From positions 33,566,025 through 33,630,024 of the forward strand of contig OX381714.1 in NCBI GenBank assembly GCA_947462335.1: 64,000 nucleotides of DNA, written 5' to 3'. Below the pieces are notes generated by a model. That model had not been told where the DNA came from, ran no database searches, and saw nothing but the letters and a program-made list of their open reading frames with translations. The DNA is from Harmothoe impar. Taxonomy: Eukaryota > Annelida > Polychaeta > Phyllodocida > Polynoidae. This document shows, piece by piece, positions 25,501 to 35,239 of this stretch. Numbering within the stretch: the stretch's first letter is position 1; each line of letters opens with the position of its first letter. Both the position numbers and the translations under genes were made by a program.

Positions 25501-26624
25501 CCGTTTCCTCCTAGTAGTAGTACAAATGTAACAAGAACATCTGTATAAAATGTGCCTACTTCTGGGGTTAACTTCTTAAAGTCTTTTAAATCAGTGATTG
25601 TAAATATTTAACCCAAGGGAGCATTCCATGCATGCTTACATCACCATTATGCTTTGTTGATTTAACTACCCCCGTTATTAACCTTATTTGAGGCAGCAGC
25701 TTTGCATTTATCCGGGTAAAAATTCTGCTTAAATATACACCTCAAATTGTATCAGTATCGAACATTATTACCAGAAAACGGATTGTCAGATCTGACAAGC
25801 ATGTGTGCCATTCCTGCGGCACATGTAACATAGCTACATCATGAATAACGTAATGTGTTACTATTTACTATTGTAAGCATATGTGAAATGTACCACTTGA
25901 TCAAAAAAAACACCAGAAAATGTGAAATTAACTACAGACCAGGAAAATCTGTCACCGGGATTGGGTCTGGTCTAATAATCACAATACCACAGAAAGGAAA
26001 ATAGATCACTTACAAAACATTTAAAGAATTAAAAATAAGACTACGAAACTAAAATTAGAAGAAAGAAAAAACATTCAAAAGTGGGACGATGTGTCAATTT
26101 GCCATCCCATTATCAACATGAGCTGGTAGGACTGCTTGGGGTGGACATTATTAAAGTTAGAAAGTAACAAAAGGGGTGCATGCTATTAGAGAAGGGTACT
26201 GACACTGATAAGCCTGTGCACATGTTGGGGCTAAAGGTAGACTAACAGTTAAGCTACTGGGATACATGTTGCACACACCATATAACTGAGTGTTTTCTCA
26301 CAGCACATGGTGCACAGTTGTCTGTCCCTGTAGGCGGGATGGCTGCGTTGCTCTAATCTACAGCCACAGCCAACAATACAAAATTATTCGGTCACCGGGT
26401 TTAGCTTGGCTCTGGTTCGTTACTTTACTTATATCACAATTCTGGCAATGCAACAATGCTTGCTGGGAGCGTTGTCCCACCTGCACCCATCCTGCAGCCC
26501 CCTCAGTATTCCCCTCCCCCCTCCCCCAATATTGTCTCTATATACACCTGTAGCGCCCCTTGCACACACAGCGACATCTGTATAATAACACCGCCTTGTG
26601 TGCAGCGTCTAGTGGCAGTGGCCA
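22518..26624. other. Intergenic DNA downstream of the Kelch gene
   Basis: No gene is supported. It should contain the 3' UTR of the minus-strand Kelch gene just below 26625. The nearest minus-strand AATAAA-type signals that I noticed are near 24177 and 23838, too far to be convincing. Confidence 0.4.
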
Positions 26625-28253
26625 TCATCGCTTCTCTGTGGCGATCATGATCTTGGAAACTTTCTCATCATTAAAGTTAATGTGGAGCATGACGCCGCTG
26701 GCCGATGCCAGGCGGGTGCGTCGCGGCACCTTGGTGTAGGTCTTCCAGGAGTCGGTCTCCGTGTCGTAGATCCAGATGTCGTCCTCCGTCGCCTCATAGT
26801 GCTCCCGGCCGAGGGAGAGGATCTTCCCCTTGAAGGGCACAAAGTGCCCGACTGATCGGCCGGCCAGGGTGGAGCTGAGCATGGTCCACTGGTCTGTTTG
26901 TGTGTTGTAGCTCTCTAGTGGGATCTGTGTCTGCTGGTTGTAGCTGTGCATGCCGATACCTCCCATCACAAAGATGATGTCCCCCATGGTCACCATCTCA
27001 TGCAGCCGGCGCGCAAAGTGCATGGCCGACTTGGTGGCCCAGTGGTGGTTGGATGGGTCATAGGCGTAGAGGGTAGCGGTGGGTTGCCGCTCCTGGCCGA
27101 CCACCCCTCCTGCTACGTAGATAAGGTCCTTGGCCACCACAGCGGCCTGTGAGTGCATGGGGACGGGGAGCGGCATCAGGTCCATCCACGTGTTCTGCCG
27201 CACGTCGTAGCACTCCACTGTGTCCTGTAGCTGGTAATGCTCGTTGGTACCCCCCATCAGGTACAGCCAGTGGTCCTTGGCCACCAGTGCCGGGTCGATA
27301 CGCAGCCGCATACAGGGCGTCAACTCCTGCAGCTTAAGGTGACGAGCGTCAAACCGCAGCAGGGAGTTCATTAAGGTCCCCCCGCCACAGTCAACCACCC
27401 GCGACACATACACAAAGTTGTCAATGACGGCACAGCGACAGTCACGACTGCCACTCGTGTCCGACATGAGCTGATAGAACTTGGTCTCCGTGTGGTCGAA
27501 GCCGGTGATCTCAAAGGGCTGGTAGGAGGAGCCTTGGTGTACCATGGTGAGATAGAGTGAGTTACAGCGTAGCTGGCTGTTCGAGTCCACCCACGGGTGG
27601 CCCAGGCTCGTGTCATTGTGGTACTTAAGGCCCTCTGATATAAACCGCATGCTGTGCGGGTAGCGGCCCGTTAACCAATGCTGCTGTAATTGCTGCAATT
27701 GTGCCTCAGACATCAAACTGAATCGGATACATTTTAACAACTCCTCTAGATGCTCCGCTCGCGTTTGATCATGTGCGTACCACTTGGCAACGATATCATA
27801 CAGCAAGGCCTCAGACTTTACTGTCAGATTATCATCACCCATATACTTAACCAGTTGAGCTGCTCGCAGCTTTAGGAACTGCTCGGTCGCGCTAAAGTCT
27901 TCAAAGTTCTGCAGCACTTTATTGCTGTAGAAGTTGGTTACCGTAGTGAGTGAGTAAGTGTCGGCGATACTGAGAAGCTCGTCAGCGTTACTGAATGTCA
28001 GCACAGATATCATGTACTCACTACACAAGTCTAGGGCTGTGTTAACCTGCAGGTGGCTCGCAGCATTGAGGATCTCAATGAGGTTGTCAAAGTCCAACTG
28101 GAGGCTGCCACTATACATGAAGTCTATAATGGGACCTAACGAGTCCGCAGTCAAGCCCTTGAGGTCCACCTCGTCCTCTTTACTCTCCTTCATCGGGCCT
28201 TGCAGCATGGCTCGGAAATAGTCACTGGTAGCGGCCAGGAGGATCTTGTGAAC
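26625..28253 (-). CDS. BTB-BACK-Kelch (KLHL family) protein, main coding exon
   Basis: The exon codes for 542 residues and ends at TGA (26625-26627). On the minus strand it is preceded by the acceptor TCTATTATCTAG at 28254 and starts VHKILLAATSDYFRAML, the second half of the BTB dimerisation fold. With exon 1 the protein is 590 residues, a usual KLHL length. Regions: BTB about 30-130, BACK about 135-245 (CSEYM, LLKCIRFSLM), then Kelch blades about 300-575 with the motifs YLMGG..YDVRQNTW, YVAGG..YDPSNHHW, FVMGG..YNTQTDQW and a last blade ending YDTETDSW. Proteins of this type usually serve as substrate adaptors for CUL3 ubiquitin ligases; that is family knowledge. I could not place it with one vertebrate KLHL. 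Codon use is GC-rich compared with its surroundings. Confidence 0.95.
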   Translation of the reverse strand, partial: VHKILLAATSDYFRAMLQGPMKESKEDEVDLKGLTADSLGPIIDFMYSGSLQLDFDNLIEILNAASHLQVNTALDLCSEYMISVLTFSNADELLSIADTYSLTTVTNFYSNKVLQNFEDFSATEQFLKLRAAQLVKYMGDDNLTVKSEALLYDIVAKWYAHDQTRAEHLEELLKCIRFSLMSEAQLQQLQQHWLTGRYPHSMRFISEGLKYHNDTSLGHPWVDSNSQLRCNSLYLTMVHQGSSYQPFEITGFDHTETKFYQLMSDTSGSRDCRCAVIDNFVYVSRVVDCGGGTLMNSLLRFDARHLKLQELTPCMRLRIDPALVAKDHWLYLMGGTNEHYQLQDTVECYDVRQNTWMDLMPLPVPMHSQAAVVAKDLIYVAGGVVGQERQPTATLYAYDPSNHHWATKSAMHFARRLHEMVTMGDIIFVMGGIGMHSYNQQTQIPLESYNTQTDQWTMLSSTLAGRSVGHFVPFKGKILSLGREHYEATEDDIWIYDTETDSWKTYTKVPRRTRLASASGVMLHINFNDEKVSKIMIATEKR

Positions 28254-28651
28254 CTAGATAATAGACACATGGTGAATAATGGTATTATTATTATCATTAT
28301 TATCAAATTGATACTTTAAATCATGCATTCTGATTTGTATTAGATGGTTACTTCAAAATGGGGAAACAGAGATCTCTGCAGTATAATACATGAAACTTTT
28401 GTTATTCTTGGCTATGCAGAGAAATAGGAAATCTTCCTATTCTGGTGATTTTTTTCTACGGAAATTTAGTAAAAGTTAATACAGAAATATCGGAGATAAT
28501 ATTGGAATTCCTACAACAGTAGGAAAAGAGACATCTCTGCTATGTAAATCAGGTACCGGTACCGGACTACCGGTATGCCCATACTTCATTGGGATTAAAA
28601 TTTCATGGTATGGTTTACCAATACAAATAGCTGTACATCCAACTAACTCAC
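28254..28651 (-). other. Kelch gene intron between coding exons
   Basis: On the minus strand it opens with GTGAGT and closes with TTATCTAG. It contains a short ATT/ATC trinucleotide tract (28281-28304). The insertion splits the BTB domain between SIK and VHK. Confidence 0.9.
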
Positions 28652-28795
28652 CTTGATAGACATGCCACCTGCCTTAACTGTGAAGTCACACAGTTGGTTG
28701 TTCCTACGGAGATCGTCGAATTGGCCGATTACGACGTCTCCGTACAACTTGGATTTCATCCGCTTTCTCCGCGTTTCCGCCGGGCTGCTTGCCAT
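28652..28795 (-). CDS. BTB-BACK-Kelch protein, first coding exon
   Basis: It encodes 48 residues starting MASSPAETRRKRMKSK. The basic leader is followed by the start of the BTB domain (LCDFTVKAGGMSIK), where the conserved L-C-D-F/V of BTB proteins is visible. The donor GTGAGT follows AAG. I chose this ATG because the same frame has no ATG further upstream and its context (ATCATGG) is favourable; an out-of-frame ATG lies just before it. A pyrimidine-rich stretch ending ATCAG on the minus strand (28825) could be an acceptor, implying a separate non-coding 5' exon and an exon of 28652-28824. Confidence 0.9.
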
Positions 28796-28824
28796 GATGT
28801 CATGGAGCCACGACCACTGAACAG

Positions 28825-29231
28825 CTGATAAGAGATATAGAGACACACAGTTATAATTATGCCATCTTGTTCAAAGTTTTAAAATGTATATGGGCAAGAT
28901 GTCATATGTCTGTATCTTTTGTCACATGCATCATTGAATGCACCTCCTCAATTTGACACCTCGAATAGACAAGCTCTGATCAGAATCTTCCTGACATATT
29001 GTATACATTGCATTCTAGTCTACCCGTACTAAATATACAGGTAAAATTATGGTATACATATTGGAGGTATGGACTATAGGGGACCATCTTAGTTGTGTAT
29101 TGCGAAAGTGAGGTCAGTACTATGCAGGTGTACAATTGCTATGGCATGTTTTGGTCGGTTCCGTGTTTAGGCCTAGTATACATTACATTCTTCAGCCTAT
29201 CATGCCATGGCCATCATGATCATACAACTTA
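28825..29231. other. Upstream flank or 5' intron of the Kelch gene
   Basis: If the acceptor at 28825 is used, this is intron. No other feature is recognised before the transposon at 29232. Confidence 0.4.
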
Positions 29232-29521
29232 AGGGAGTGATCATTTTTTAACAACAGGGGGGGGGTGGTGGGTTTCCGCGCGGAGCGCGCGTAATTTTTT
29301 ACACCCCCCCGGTCAAGGGGTCAAAATTTTTTACCCCCCCCCCCCCTTAGGGTCGAAAATCGGCTCGCGCGCGGGCCCTTTGAAGCATAGTAACGCGCGG
29401 GCTTTTTGGCTCAAAACAGGTCAAATTTTTTTGCCCCCCCCCCGGTCAAGGGGTCCAAATTTTTTTGCCCCCCCCCAAACCCACCACCCCCCCCCCTGTT
29501 GATAATAAATGATCACTCCCT
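29232..29521. mobile_element. Inverted-repeat element with GC-rich core
   Basis: The ends are AGGGAGTGATCATTT and AAATGATCACTCCCT, with further pairing through ACAACAGGGGGGG/CCCCCCCTGTTG and GGTGGTGGGTTT/AAACCCACCACC, about 45 bp per arm. The core holds repeats of GGTCAAGGGGTC(A)AAATTTTTT separated by C runs, and GCGCGCG words. It has no coding capacity. A possible right-end relic (GTTGTTAAAAGATAAGCACT) lies at about 43531. Confidence 0.75.
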
Positions 29522-31020
29522 AATGTATAACTACCATGAATGATCTAACTTTGGGTTTTATACATAGGCCTACAGAAGACCCACATGCAATTCATTCATT
29601 TCGGTTTTATTAAATAATAATGACAACAAAGAAGGTCATTAGTGACAGTGCTAGGGCAGTGAGGCTATGCCTATGGCCTATGACGGGCTATGTGTCATAA
29701 TGATAACTCAGCATTTAATATATATATGACAGTAGGCCCTAATGCATTTATCATTTAATTATTAATATGTATATAACGCGGTATTGAAGCTCGCACACAG
29801 CACCACTAGCCTGAGTAGGCAATAGATAAATATAGATGGAATAATGTACCACTACTCAGGGGCGAAGGTGCCGGTACCGTACAAGCTACAGTCTACACAA
29901 TCACTTGAATCAGTAGACTGTAGTGTAGTGTAGTGTAGAGTAGGCCATGTCAGTATCACTATCCGAATCAGTATCACATGTACGCTGGGCAGACCAGCAA
30001 AACCATCGTTGAAACCACTCAGATATCCTTCAAGACGATTGACAAGATACTCCTGGTGACACCTAACACACTAACGCATCAAATCCACCAGCTGACATCA
30101 TGTAGTAATCCATGTCTTGGCTGTAATCGTAACTTATCTGTGGACTGTCGCGTTTTAGTGAGCGATAATAAAGGAACCCAGACAGTTGTCTCGCGTCGAT
30201 TCGTATTTGTCGGTGCGCTGGTGGGAGGCCGTGGAGCGGCAGCAAAACCCAGACAACTCACATTGACAAGGATGCTAACTTGTGTCATGAGCTCTCAGTG
30301 ACACCAAGAAAGCTTAGCAGAGGTATAGGCCGATGTTGGTCCGTGGATTGCACCTAGGTTGGATGATTTTTGCATTGGAGGTGGTTGCGAAATGCCACCG
30401 ACGGGGGCGGTCTTGGCCGTCAGCCGTCCGCATGCTGCGGCCGTGAGCCAAGTGCGTAAAAAAACATTCGCACCTTCACTGAAACGCAGACGCATTGACC
30501 ACCCGTTTACCGCACCCCACAGGCATTGACACAACCCGATTCATCCAGAAGCGTGTGAAATTCGTCTAAGAAATTGTGGTTTTTACCTGAAAACACGGCT
30601 AAAATTGCGGCACTCTGTGGCCCAGACGTTTGGTTTGACAGGCAGGTCGCAACGGCAGGGTCAGCAAGGTCGCCAAAGCTTCCCGACGCCCCGCCGTAAC
30701 GCGCGTTTTGATTGGTCGGATTGAGTTTCGGCGTTCAGTCTGCGTCTGGCAGCGGCAGAAGTCCCGCTTCTTCTGAGATGACCTGAGCCAGGTCAAATTT
30801 TGGGTATAGACCATGCCCAGGGGACCCCTGCCAGGCACTAGTAATTAACCTCCATATCGTTATCAAGGGCTAAGACATTCGGTAGAGGCTACTTAGGCCT
30901 ATTATCAGTATAGGCCCAATTCTGATAAAATTAAACTGGAAAACTAACAATAAAATATAGTCCCCCCAACCTATTTAATTAGGCCTAAGGCCATTAAATT
31001 AAAAACCATAGGCCTAGGTC
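29522..31020. other. Kelch gene upstream region, locally CpG-rich
   Basis: CpG-rich sequence at about 30130-30800 could be the promoter or 5' exon of the minus-strand Kelch gene. A possible donor (CAATGTGAGT on the minus strand) lies at 30260. GTAGT repeats lie at 29920-29940. Open frames in both directions here show no domain. Confidence 0.35.
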
Positions 31021-31169
31021 ATTAATCATGCGGGGGGAGGGGGGTGAGGGCAATGTTGCCGGTGATTCTACCAACGCTTCCAGAGGCGGGGGGAGGGGGG
31101 GGGGGGGTCAACGGGCGGTGGTATTCGCACCTACGGGGTGCGTATACCCGGGTGCGTATAGCATTCCCA

Positions 31170-31345
31170 AATCGCACATCCTCGAGGTGTGGATAAGAAT
31201 TCTTATTTGCAACTCGAGTAGGTGTAGGCCTAGGCCATTTTCACTATTCGCACCTCGAGGAGGTGTCGGAATTCAGTGTGTAGCAGCATTGAGGATCCCA
31301 ATGAGGTTGTCAAAGTCTTATATGCACCTCGAGGAGGTGTAGGCC
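31170..31345. repeat. CACCTCGAGGAGGTG palindromic repeat cluster
   Basis: The palindrome-like CACCTCGAGGAGGTG occurs at about 31247 and 31325, with worn versions at about 31171 and 31214. A longer unit (TTTTCACTATTCGCACC ... GTGTCGGAATTCA) appears at about 31238 and again at 32211, on the other side of an inserted transposon. Confidence 0.7.
31283..31317 (-). pseudogene. 35-bp fragment of the Kelch gene BTB exon
   Basis: These 35 bases equal 28060-28094 except for one change (T to C). That segment encodes about residues 102-113 of the Kelch protein (DFDNLIEILNAA). The fragment lies in the same orientation, about 2.5 kb upstream of the gene's start codon, inside the CACCTCGAGGAGGTG repeat cluster. 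It has no coding role alone. It may be a captured piece or a relic of a paralogue. Confidence 0.75.
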
Positions 31346-31348
31346 GTT

Positions 31349-32210
31349 CCCAGCAAGCAACGGTACGTTGGGCCAACGTCGGCAGGTCGCAAGCAACATT
31401 CTAACGTTGGCACAACGTTGGTCTGCCAACGTTGGTACAACGTTGGTAAATTTACGTTGTACAAACATTGGCAATACTCCCAATGTTTTGCCAACATTGA
31501 TACAACGGAGGATAAATAATGTCATTCCAACGTTGGCATAATGCTGTATCTCCAACCTCCACCAGATGGCATTGGAGGTTGTAAGAAGATACTTTCCCCA
31601 GCAGATACATTATCTCTCTCATAATAGGCTAATAATTGGGGGTCATGGGTGTTTTATATAGCATTTGAAACCAAGTATATTCTCTTTATAATCCATTGTA
31701 TTCCTTATTACCACCTTTAATATGTTATATAAAAGAATCCTGGCAATATTCCGATGAGGACACCTTTTTGTAGGCAATGACAGGTAGATAAAGTGTAGGG
31801 AAAGGATAAGAATCTGTATCACTTCTTGGCCATTCAAGCTGAGATTAAGGTGAAATGAAAATAGAAAAATACTCTTAAATGATGATTGTTCACAGCCATT
31901 AGGCCTATATGATAAGCAAACTATGTTCACTTATTCTCTCCAATCACACATTAATAATCAAAGTTGGATAAACACCACAAACAAATGTCATATTTAACCA
32001 TAAAGTGGTAGGGTAGACGTTGGCACAACGTCAATATCTGACGTTGGTACAACGTTAAGCCAACGTCATGCCAACGGCGACGTTGGCGACGTTGACACAT
32101 AGTAGAAATCGCCGGCCAAAAGGTAGTTGTGACAACGTCAATGTCCAACATCATGCCAACGCCAGCTAACGTTGAACCAACGTTGGTACAACGTCAGAAT
32201 GCTAGCTGGG
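31349..32210. mobile_element. CAACGTTGG-rich inverted-repeat element
   Basis: The ends are CCCAGCAAGCA and TGCTAGCTGGG. Both terminal 200-bp zones consist of many CAACGTTGG/CCAACGTTG words in both orientations; the middle 430 bases are unique and AT-rich. The flanks match the surrounding CACCTCGAGG repeat unit, so the boundaries are well supported. There is no transposase. Confidence 0.75.
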
Positions 32211-32256
32211 TTTTCACTATTCGCACCTCGAGGAGGTGTCGGAATTCATTGTGTAG
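32211..32256. repeat. CACCTCGAGGAGGTG unit, right of the insertion
   Basis: TTTTCACTATTCGCACCTCG and the following AGGAGGTGTCGGAATTCA repeat the sequence at 31238-31277. This is the continuation of the cluster interrupted by the CAACGTTGG element. Confidence 0.75.
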
Positions 32257-33232
32257 GCCTAGATCGAGGGGGTTTAGCTCAATTTTTAGGAGGGCATTCT
32301 TTTTGCCAAAGAGAATGGGGGGAGGCCTTGGGGGCAAACAATGTGGTCTCTCTAGAGGGGGGTGGGGGCAACTCTGACCAGAATTATTGTAATCCTCATG
32401 GGATTTGACCCATAAAAGGAGATGTACCGTAAATTCCTGCGTACTACCAGCTTTCATTTGATACCAAACATATAGGGTGTGGGTTATACGAGGGTTTTTA
32501 TTACCATAGAACGGTACTAAAATCGAGATTTTCAGATCCAAAAACGGGTTATGGGATTCTCCCGAGTTAGGGGTGCGGGTTATACGCAAGATGCTGGTCA
32601 GAAAATTTTAATCAAATAATTCTTTGTTAAAGCAGCATGAGTCCCCGATTAAAATGATATATAAATTGAATCAATAAGTAGAATCATCTATTATATATAT
32701 GCTTGATCTGTACCTTTTCTTGTGGATTTTCCAGTAAATTCATAATTCTTTGACCAAACGAAATGAAGATTCTTGAATATTTCTATTCCCCTTAGCTTTA
32801 AACCCTTTCCAAATATCATCTATAACCTAAATTACAAAAGGTTTTTACTAATATATGACAAATTATCAATACTAAAAACATCAAAAACCTTTTGGAATGT
32901 TACCACCATTTTTATATATTTTAATTAGGGTCTAAAAACGGCCATTTTGCGGCCGGCTAAGGCCATTTTGGGGAAATGAGACACGGCCGTTTGCGGCCGT
33001 TTTGGGGTCTTAAGGGTTAAAGTCTGTTATTATGCTGTTTTTTTCCTGTCCTACCACTATCCAGTTTCATAGAGCCGCCAGACTATCCTTCAGTCCGACT
33101 GTACCACAGACACTCTTGATGAGAGTTACAGCCTGCTTGCCATGGAAACACTCTCCATATAGGTTCAGGGAAATGACCCAAATAATACATTGATTATTGA
33201 TTTGCCTTCAGTTTAAAAAAAAAAAGATGTTT
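32257..33232. other. Unassigned DNA with worn repeats
   Basis: GGGTTATACG occurs twice (about 32481 and 32577) beside a CGTAAATTCCTGCGTA word, suggesting a degenerate inverted-repeat element at 32425-32595. Words of the type ACGGCCATTTTGCGGCCG repeat at 32937-33007. No gene is seen. Confidence 0.4.
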
Positions 33233-33304
33233 TGGAAACACCGGGACTCGAACCTGGGGCCTTTCACCTGCCAAAGCATTGCTCTATCACTGAACAACAT
33301 CCCC
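33233..33304 (-). tRNA. tRNA-Ala-like sequence, probably a pseudogene
   Basis: The minus strand reads GGGGATGTTGTTCAGTGATA and continues with a GAGC D-arm partner and a T arm GGTTCGAGTCC, 72 bases in all, with a T run just downstream. The acceptor pairs only with wobbles, one T-stem pair is mismatched (A:C), and the anticodon stem hardly pairs. The ends and length recall tRNA-Ala at 17669. It could be a tRNA pseudogene or the head of a tRNA-derived SINE. Confidence 0.6.
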
Positions 33305-33920
33305 TGTCACATCACATCCCCAAAACGCTAGTATGATAGTGTTTTACAAAACAATCCAATAAGAATTGCGAATTGCACAGTTTTGCAATATGTTAGGTAG
33401 GTATGCAGGTTGCTATGGGTACTATTTTATTGACCAAAATCTTTTTTTAAGCCTCTCATTCAGTTTCCTACCCTCTAAAACCTAAACATGGATGTATTAC
33501 ACTTGGAAATCCAATAAGAAATGTCCAATTGTCCCTTCCCGGGTACTTAATGTTCAAATGGCGGCCATCTTGGTTTCAGAAGGAGCTCAAGGTGCTTCTA
33601 TCTCTATTAAAATGTTCCCTGGGATATGTAGATTCAGTGGTAGCAATCCTATGCTTTTATCACAAAATGAACAATACCTTTGATGTTTTGAGCTTAACTG
33701 CAACGCTACAGTGGCAACTCAGACATTATAGTGGGGTTCCCAGGGAAGGCGAACTTTGGAACTCTCTAGTAGGCCTACGTTTCCAAAAGAAAAAGATTGG
33801 GTGACGCCCATCCTGGATGTGAGTAGTATATGGGGATATGGCTTGTCATCAGGCCCCCGTGGATCGAGGCAGTATATGGAAATATTCTAATCAGGCTTTC
33901 ATTGCCATTGACCCTTGATG
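33305..33920. other. Unassigned intergenic DNA
   Basis: Nothing recognisable. Short open frames at 33492-33804 have no domain. Confidence 0.4.
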
Positions 33921-33963
33921 TAAGGCCAAAAAAAAAAGGTGTGTTTTCAGGTTACCCGACCCT

Positions 33964-34213
33964 ACACTGTAAAAATATTCTGGTGAATATATGGAGAATC
34001 AATGCAAAACTTTACGGTGGATCATTGTAAATGTGATTACGGTGAGGCAATGTTAACTCAACCAATTTTACTGTGAATATCTGTAATCCAGTACGGTGAA
34101 ACACAGTTTATTCATTTACGGTGAAGCTACGTTTTGTAAAAATATTCTGTTGAATATACAGAGAATCAATGTAAAATTTGAAGGTGGATCAACATTATAT
34201 ATTTTTACAGTGT
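33964..34213. mobile_element. ACACTGTAAAAATA MITE nested in the GGCC element
   Basis: The ends are ACACTGTAAAAATATTC and ATATATTTTTACAGTGT. The internal block TGTAAAAATATTCTG..GAATATA.GGAGAATCAATG is present twice (33967 and about 34135). It is non-coding. Confidence 0.65.
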
Positions 34214-34260
34214 TGCAATGTAAAATTGATCAAATTTTGAAGAAAATATGTATATTTTAA

Positions 34261-34625
34261 GTAATTTTGGGGCTATTTCAGTGTCAATTTGATGGTCCAC
34301 GAGTCGACGCCAGTGTTGGCGAGTCAGCGCTGAAGTTTGTGAGTCAATTTTTTAGGTACTTTTCATGCCATGGGATTAATCTGTCTTTATAAATCAATTT
34401 TGGGGCTATTTCAGAGTCAATTTGATAGTCCACGAGTCAACACCGTTGTCGACGAGTCAGCGCTGAAGTTTGTGAGTCAATTTTTAGGTACTTTTCATGC
34501 CATGGGATTAATCTGTCTTTATAAATCAATTTTGGGGCTATTTCAGAGTCAATTTGATAGTCCACGAGTCAACACCGTTGTCGACGAGTCAGCGCTGAAG
34601 TTTGCGAGTCAGTTTTTGGGTACTT
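34261..34625. repeat. 132-bp tandem repeat, nearly three units
   Basis: Units begin at GGGGCTATTTCAG (34269, 34402, 34534), giving periods of 133 and 132. Because 132 is a multiple of three, an open frame with a repeated peptide runs through it, but no protein family is recognisable. Confidence 0.85.
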
Positions 34626-34837
34626 TTCAGGCCAAAGTAAGAGAAATAATAATGAAAAAAAAAAATCCGACCTACCCTACCTAGATTTTCAGACTATGTA
34701 ACCTGAAACACACCTTTTTTTTAAGGCCTAAGTAGTATATGGAGACAAGAGTTATGATCAGGCCACAGATGTACATGTATGTATTAGATAAAAATACCAT
34801 TTTTACAGGATCTCAAAGGGTGGCAAGGAGGGGGGGC

Positions 34838-35236
34838 ATAGAATGTGACATGTAAGGATGGCAAGGAAGGCTGATGATACAACTTGTTAGGATGTCAGGG
34901 AGGGCTGACACAATATTCCAGGGTGGCTGCGAAGGCTGGCAATACAATATTCAGGTGCCAGGTAGGGCAGGCAATGCATGTGAGGTCGGGAGGGAAGGCT
35001 GATGATACATGTTTGCAAGGGTGGAAGGGAAGGCTGGCAATATAGAACAATATATCAAGGCTTAAAGGGAAGGCGCAAAGCCAGCAGGAAAGGCTGGCAA
35101 TACACGCAAGGGTGGGAGGTAAGCCTGCAGCTATACATGTGAGGGTGCACTGGAAGGCTGGCAATACATGTATGGTTGGAAGAGGAGGCAGACAGTATTA
35201 TATGTAAGGGTAGCGGGAAAGGCTGATAATACTTGA
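34838..35236. repeat. Degenerate minisatellite GGAAGGCTGGCAATACATG
   Basis: The unit is about 30-40 bp (GGGTGG-AGGGAAGGCTGGCAATACATGTAA) and repeats about ten times. Related units resume at 35842-35890 and at 38265-38297, so the array was once continuous and later interrupted by insertions. Confidence 0.75.
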
Positions 35237-35239
35237 AGA

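Larger units (their letters stand above)
33924..34728. mobile_element. PIF/Harbinger-like MITE, family GGCC, copy 2 (composite)
   Basis: The ends are GGCCAAAAAAAAAAGGTGTG and CACACCTTTTTTTTAAGGCC, with TTTCAGGTTACCCGACC inside, and TAA on both sides (33921-33923 and 34729-34731). It is longer than its sisters because it holds another inverted-repeat element (33964-34213) and a 132-bp tandem array (34261-34625). Confidence 0.75.

Noticed and set aside
26946..28221. Open frames on the strand opposite the Kelch gene
   Set aside because: They are shadows of a GC-rich coding exon.
31349..32210. CRISPR-like regular repeats
   Set aside because: The CAACGTTGG words are irregularly spaced and in both orientations inside a transposon of an animal genome.
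32425..32595. Possible mariner-like MITE with GGGTTATACG words
   Set aside because: The two words are in the same orientation and clear inverse ends are lacking, so I left it as a worn repeat.
34370..34684. Open frame with a peptide repeated almost exactly
   Set aside because: The 132-bp tandem repeat is a multiple of three, so the frame repeats by arithmetic; it lies inside a MITE.
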